Notes under the pieces: generated by a model
The model's input: the letters and a program-made list of their open reading frames with translations, nothing else
What the model was told of the DNA's origin: nothing
Database searches by the model: none
In this document: positions 60,263 through 64,000 of the stretch, piece by piece
Position numbering within the stretch: position 1 is the first letter of the stretch
Layout: each line of letters opens with the position of its first letter
Translations under genes and position numbers: made by a program
From: Membranipora membranacea
Lineage: Eukaryota; Bryozoa; Gymnolaemata; Cheilostomatida; Membraniporidae
Reading direction: 5' to 3'
Length of the DNA: 64,000 bases
NCBI GenBank assembly: GCA_914767715.1
Contig: OU612074.1
Coordinates: 15,918,062-15,982,061, forward strand

Positions 60263-63200
60263 ATGAGGCCAATGAGGCCATCAACTGGTCAAAGTTTGAA
60301 AGAATTGCGATGGCTTTTTAATTTTTCACCCTGCCGTTTGGCATGTTTTTTTATGACAAAACTGGCCCTCGTTAAAAAAGTTGCTGCCGCCAAACTAAGA
60401 GGGCCAGCCCCAAACGGCTTTCAGTTCCTAAGTCAGCATGAAATTCCACACGGTATAGAGCAGGTTAGGAGGAAATCTATTTTTTAAACTGGCGGTAAAA
60501 AACACCAAGGGTCCCCCCTTTGTTACTTTTTTAAATTTTAAAGTCGCTCTCATTTCTGTTCTATTTATCGTAGGATCTTAATATTCTGGAATTTGAATGA
60601 GGCCAATGAGGCCATCAACTGGTCAAAGTTTGAAAGAATTGCGATGGCTTTTTAATTTTTCACCCTGCCGTTTGGCATGTTTTTTTATGACAAAACTGGC
60701 CCTCGTTAAAAAAGTTGCAGCCGCCAAACTAAGAGGGCCAGCCCCAAACGGTTTTCAGTTCCTCAGTCAGCATGAATTTCCACACGGTATAGAGTAGGTT
60801 AGGAGGAAATCTATTTTTTAAACTGGCGGTAAAAAACACCAAGGGTCCCCCCTTTGTTAATTTTTTAAATTTTAAAGTCGCTCTCATTTCTGTTCTATTT
60901 ATCGTAGGATCTTAATATTCTGGAATTTGAATGAGGCCAATGAGGCCATCAACTGGTCAAAGTTTGAAAGAATTGCGATGGCTTTTTAATTTTTCACCCT
61001 GCCGTTTGGCATGTTTTTTTATGACAAAACTGGCCCTCGTTAAAAAAGTTGCAGCCGCCAAACTAAGAGGGCCAGCCCCAAACGGTTTTCAGTTCCTAAG
61101 TCAGCATGAAATTCCACACGGTATAGAGTAGGTTAGGAGGAAATCTATTTTTTAAACTGGCTGTAAAAAACACCAAGGGTCCCCCCTTTGTTACTTTTTT
61201 AAATTTTAAAGTCGCTCTCATTTCTGTTCTATTTATCGTAGGATCTTAATATTCTGGAATTTGAATGAGGCTAATGAGGCCATCAACTGGTCAAAGTTTG
61301 AAAGAATTGCGATGGCTTTTTAATTTTTCACCCTGCCGTTTGGCATGTTTTTTTATGACAAAACTGGCCCTCGTTAAAAAAGTTGCTGCCGCCAAACTAA
61401 GAGGGCCAGCCCCAAACGGCTTTCAGTTCCTAAGTCAGCATGAAATTCCACACGGTATAGAGTAGGTTAGGAGGAAATCTATTTTTTAAACTGGCGGTAA
61501 AAAACACCAAGGGTCCCCCCTTTGTTACTTTTTTAAATTTTAAAGTCGCTCTCATTTCTGTTCTATTTATCGTAGGATCTTAATATTCTGGAATTTGAAT
61601 GAGGCCAATGAGGCCGTCAACTGGTCAAAGTTTGAAAGAATTGCGATGGCTTTTTAATTTTTCACCCTGCCGTTTGGCATGTTTTTTTATGACAAAACTG
61701 GCCCTCGTTAAAAAAGTTGCAGCCGCCAAACTAAGAGGGCCAGCCCCAAACGGTTTTCAGTTCCTAAGTCAGCATGAAATTCCACACGGTATAGAGTAGG
61801 TTAGGAGGAAATCTATTTTTTAAACTGGCGGTAAAAAACACCAAGGGTCCCCCCTTTGTTACTTTTTTAAATTTTAAAGTCGCTCTCATTTCTGTTCCAT
61901 TTATCGTAGGATCTTAATATTCTGGAATTTGAATGAGGCCAATGAGGCCATCAACTGGTCAAAGTTTGAAAGAATTGCGATGGCTTTTTAATTTTTCACC
62001 CTGCCGTTTGGCATGTTTTTTATGACAAAACTGGCCCTCGTTAAAAAAGTTGCTGCCGCCAAACTAAGAGGGCCAGCCCCAAACGGCTTTCAGTTCCTAA
62101 GTCAGCATGAAATTCCACACGGTATAGAGTAGGTTAGGAGGAAATCTATTTTTTAAACTGGCGGTAAAAAACACCAAAGGTCCCCCCTTTGTTACTTTTT
62201 TAAATTTTAAAGTCGCTCTCATTTCTGTTCTATTTATCGTAGGATCTTAATATTCTGGAATTTGAATGAGGCCAATGAGGCCATCAACTGGTCAAAGTTT
62301 GAAAGAATTGCGATGGCTTTTTAATTTTTCACCCTGCCGTTTGGCATGTTTTTTTATGACAAAACTGGCCCTCGTTAAAAAAGTTGCAGCCGCCAAACTA
62401 AGAGGGCCAGCCCCAAACGGTTTTCAGTTCCTAAGTCAGCATGAAATTCCACACGGTATAGAGTAGGTTAGGAGGAAATCTATTTTTTAAACTGGCGGTA
62501 AAAAACACCAAGGGTCCCCCCTTTGTTACTTTTTTAAATTTTAAAGTCGCTCTCATTTCTGTTCCATTTATCGTAGGATCTTAATATTCTGGAATTTGAA
62601 TGAGGCCAATGAGGCCATCAACTGGTCAAAGTTTGAAAGAATTGCGATGGCTTTTTAATTTTTCACCCTGCCGTTTGGCATGTTTTTTATGACAAAACTG
62701 GCCCTCGTTAAAAAAGTTGCTGCCGCCAAACTAAGAGGGCCAGCCCCAAACGGCTTTCAGTTCCTAAGTCAGCATGAAATTCCACACGGTATAGAGTAGG
62801 TTAGGAGGAAATCTATTTTTTAAACTGGCGGTAAAAAACACCAAGGGTCCCCCCTTTGTTACTTTTTTAAATTTTAAAGTCGCTCTCATTTCTGTTCTAT
62901 TTATCGTAGGATCTTAATATTCTGGAATTTGAATGAGGCCAATGAGGCCGTCAACTGGTCAAAGTTTGAAAGAATTGCGATGGCTTTTTAATTTTTCACC
63001 CTGCCGTTTGGCATGTTTTTTTATGACAAAACTGGCCCTCGTTAAAAAAGTTGCTGCCGCCGAACTAAGAGGGCCAGCCCCAAACGGCTTTCAGTACCTA
63101 AGTCAGCATGAAATTCCACACGGTATAGAGTAGGTTAGGAGGAAATCCATTTTTTAAACTGGCAGTAAAAAACACCAAGGGTCCCCCTATGTTACTTTTT

Positions 63201-63933
63201 TAAATTTTAAAGTCGCTCTCATTTCTGTTCTATTTATCGTAGGATCTTAATATTCTGGAATTTGAATGAGGCCAATGAGGCCATCAACTGGTCAAAGTTT
63301 GAAAGAATTGCGATGGCTTTTTAATTTTTCACCCTGCCGTTTGGCATGTTTTTTTATGACAAATCTGGCCCCTTGTTAAAAAAGTTGCTGCCGCCAAACT
63401 AAGAGGGCCAGTCCCAAACGGCTTTCAGTTCCTAAGTCAGCATGAAATTCCACACGGTATAGAGTAGGTTAGGAGGAAATCTATTTTTTAAACTGGCGGT
63501 AAAAAACACCAAGGGTCTCCCCTTTGTTACTTTTTTTAATTTTAAAGTCGCTCTCATTTCTGTTCTATTTATCGTAGGATCTTAATATTCTGGAATTTGA
63601 ATGAGGCCAATGAGGCCATCAACTGGTCAAAGTTTGAAAGAATTGCGATGGCTTTTTAATTTTTCACCCTGCCGTTTGGCATGTATTTTATGACAAAACT
63701 GGCCCTCGTTAAAAAAGTTGCTGCCGCCAAACTAAGAGGGCCAGCCCCAAACGGTTTTCAGTTCCTAAGTCAGCATGAAATTCCACACGGTATAGAGTAG
63801 GTTAGGAGGAAATCTATTTTTTAAACTGGCTGTAAAAAACACCAAGGGTCCCCCCTTTGTTACTTTTTTAAATTTTAAAGTCGCTCTCATTTCTGTTCTA
63901 TTTATCGTAGGATCTTAATATTCTGGAATTTGA

Positions 63934-64000
63934 ATGAGGCCAATGAGGCCATCAACTGGTCAAAGTTTGAAAGAATTGCGATGGCTTTTTAATTTTTCAC
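63934..64000 (+). repeat. Partial last monomer at the window edge
   Basis: These are the first 67 bp of a unit, ending TTTTTCAC. The two units before it both have a broken ORF: an extra base in GGCCCCTTG at 63266, and a shortened T run in CATGTATTTTATG at 63601. Confidence 0.9.

Larger units (their letters stand above)
25854..64000 (+). repeat. Right satellite array, ~334-bp monomer, about 112 units
   Basis: The family and orientation are those of the left array. Unit starts run 26536, 26870, 27207, 27541 and onward to 63934. Spacing is 334 bp with a few 333 or 335, and 337 once (26870 to 27207, through CGTAATATGATC in place of CGTAGGATC). Classes A and B are the same as on the left, and several higher-order blocks are shared with it. 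The transposon therefore does not separate two different satellites. The array runs off the right edge of the window and contains the 500-N gap. Confidence 0.97.

Overview
This window is almost entirely one eukaryotic satellite DNA: a head-to-tail array of a ~334-bp unit, about 66 units on the left (1-22161) and about 112 on the right (25854-64000), all in the same orientation. Nothing in the tandem part looks like an ordinary gene. No rRNA, tRNA, snRNA, histone or CRISPR signature was recognised. The array size, the near-identity of units, the nested higher-order repeats, a 3.7-kb terminal-inverted-repeat element and a 500-N scaffold gap suggest a nuclear chromosome of a eukaryote, probably an animal, in a heterochromatic, centromeric or pericentromeric type of region. 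The species cannot be told from this sequence.

Layout. (1) 1-22161 is the left array. (2) 22162-25853 is a non-satellite segment of 3,692 bp. It begins with CTCAGTT and ends with AACTGAG, has imperfect 19-bp terminal inverted repeats and is flanked by a 2-bp CG duplication. Removing it and one CG restores a single satellite unit, so it is best read as a non-autonomous DNA transposon inserted into the array. Inside it is a ~980-bp direct duplication whose second copy carries a further ~350-bp insertion. No transposase was found. (3) 25854-26009 completes the interrupted unit. (4) 26010-26509 is a run of 500 N whose flanks are exactly in phase. (5) 26510-64000 is the right array.

Within the arrays, two main monomer classes (A and B) are told apart by three sites and tend to alternate, giving a ~668-bp dimer. 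On top of this are longer higher-order blocks made by unequal exchange: a 13-unit block of 4,341 bp in tandem at 27541-36222, trimers of 1,000 and 1,002 bp, 5- to 7-unit blocks, and blocks shared between regions up to ~50 kb apart. The start of the window (1-1425) recurs at 9021-10445.

Each monomer has a 66-codon ORF, intact in about 150 of about 177 complete units, and a nested inverted repeat that could fold into an 86-nt hairpin. Recurrent stops, frameshifts and uncompensated stem mismatches argue that neither is under strong constraint. The main points of interest are the unassigned transposon with its CG target duplication, the 4,341-bp duplication, the mosaic higher-order structure and the in-phase gap.
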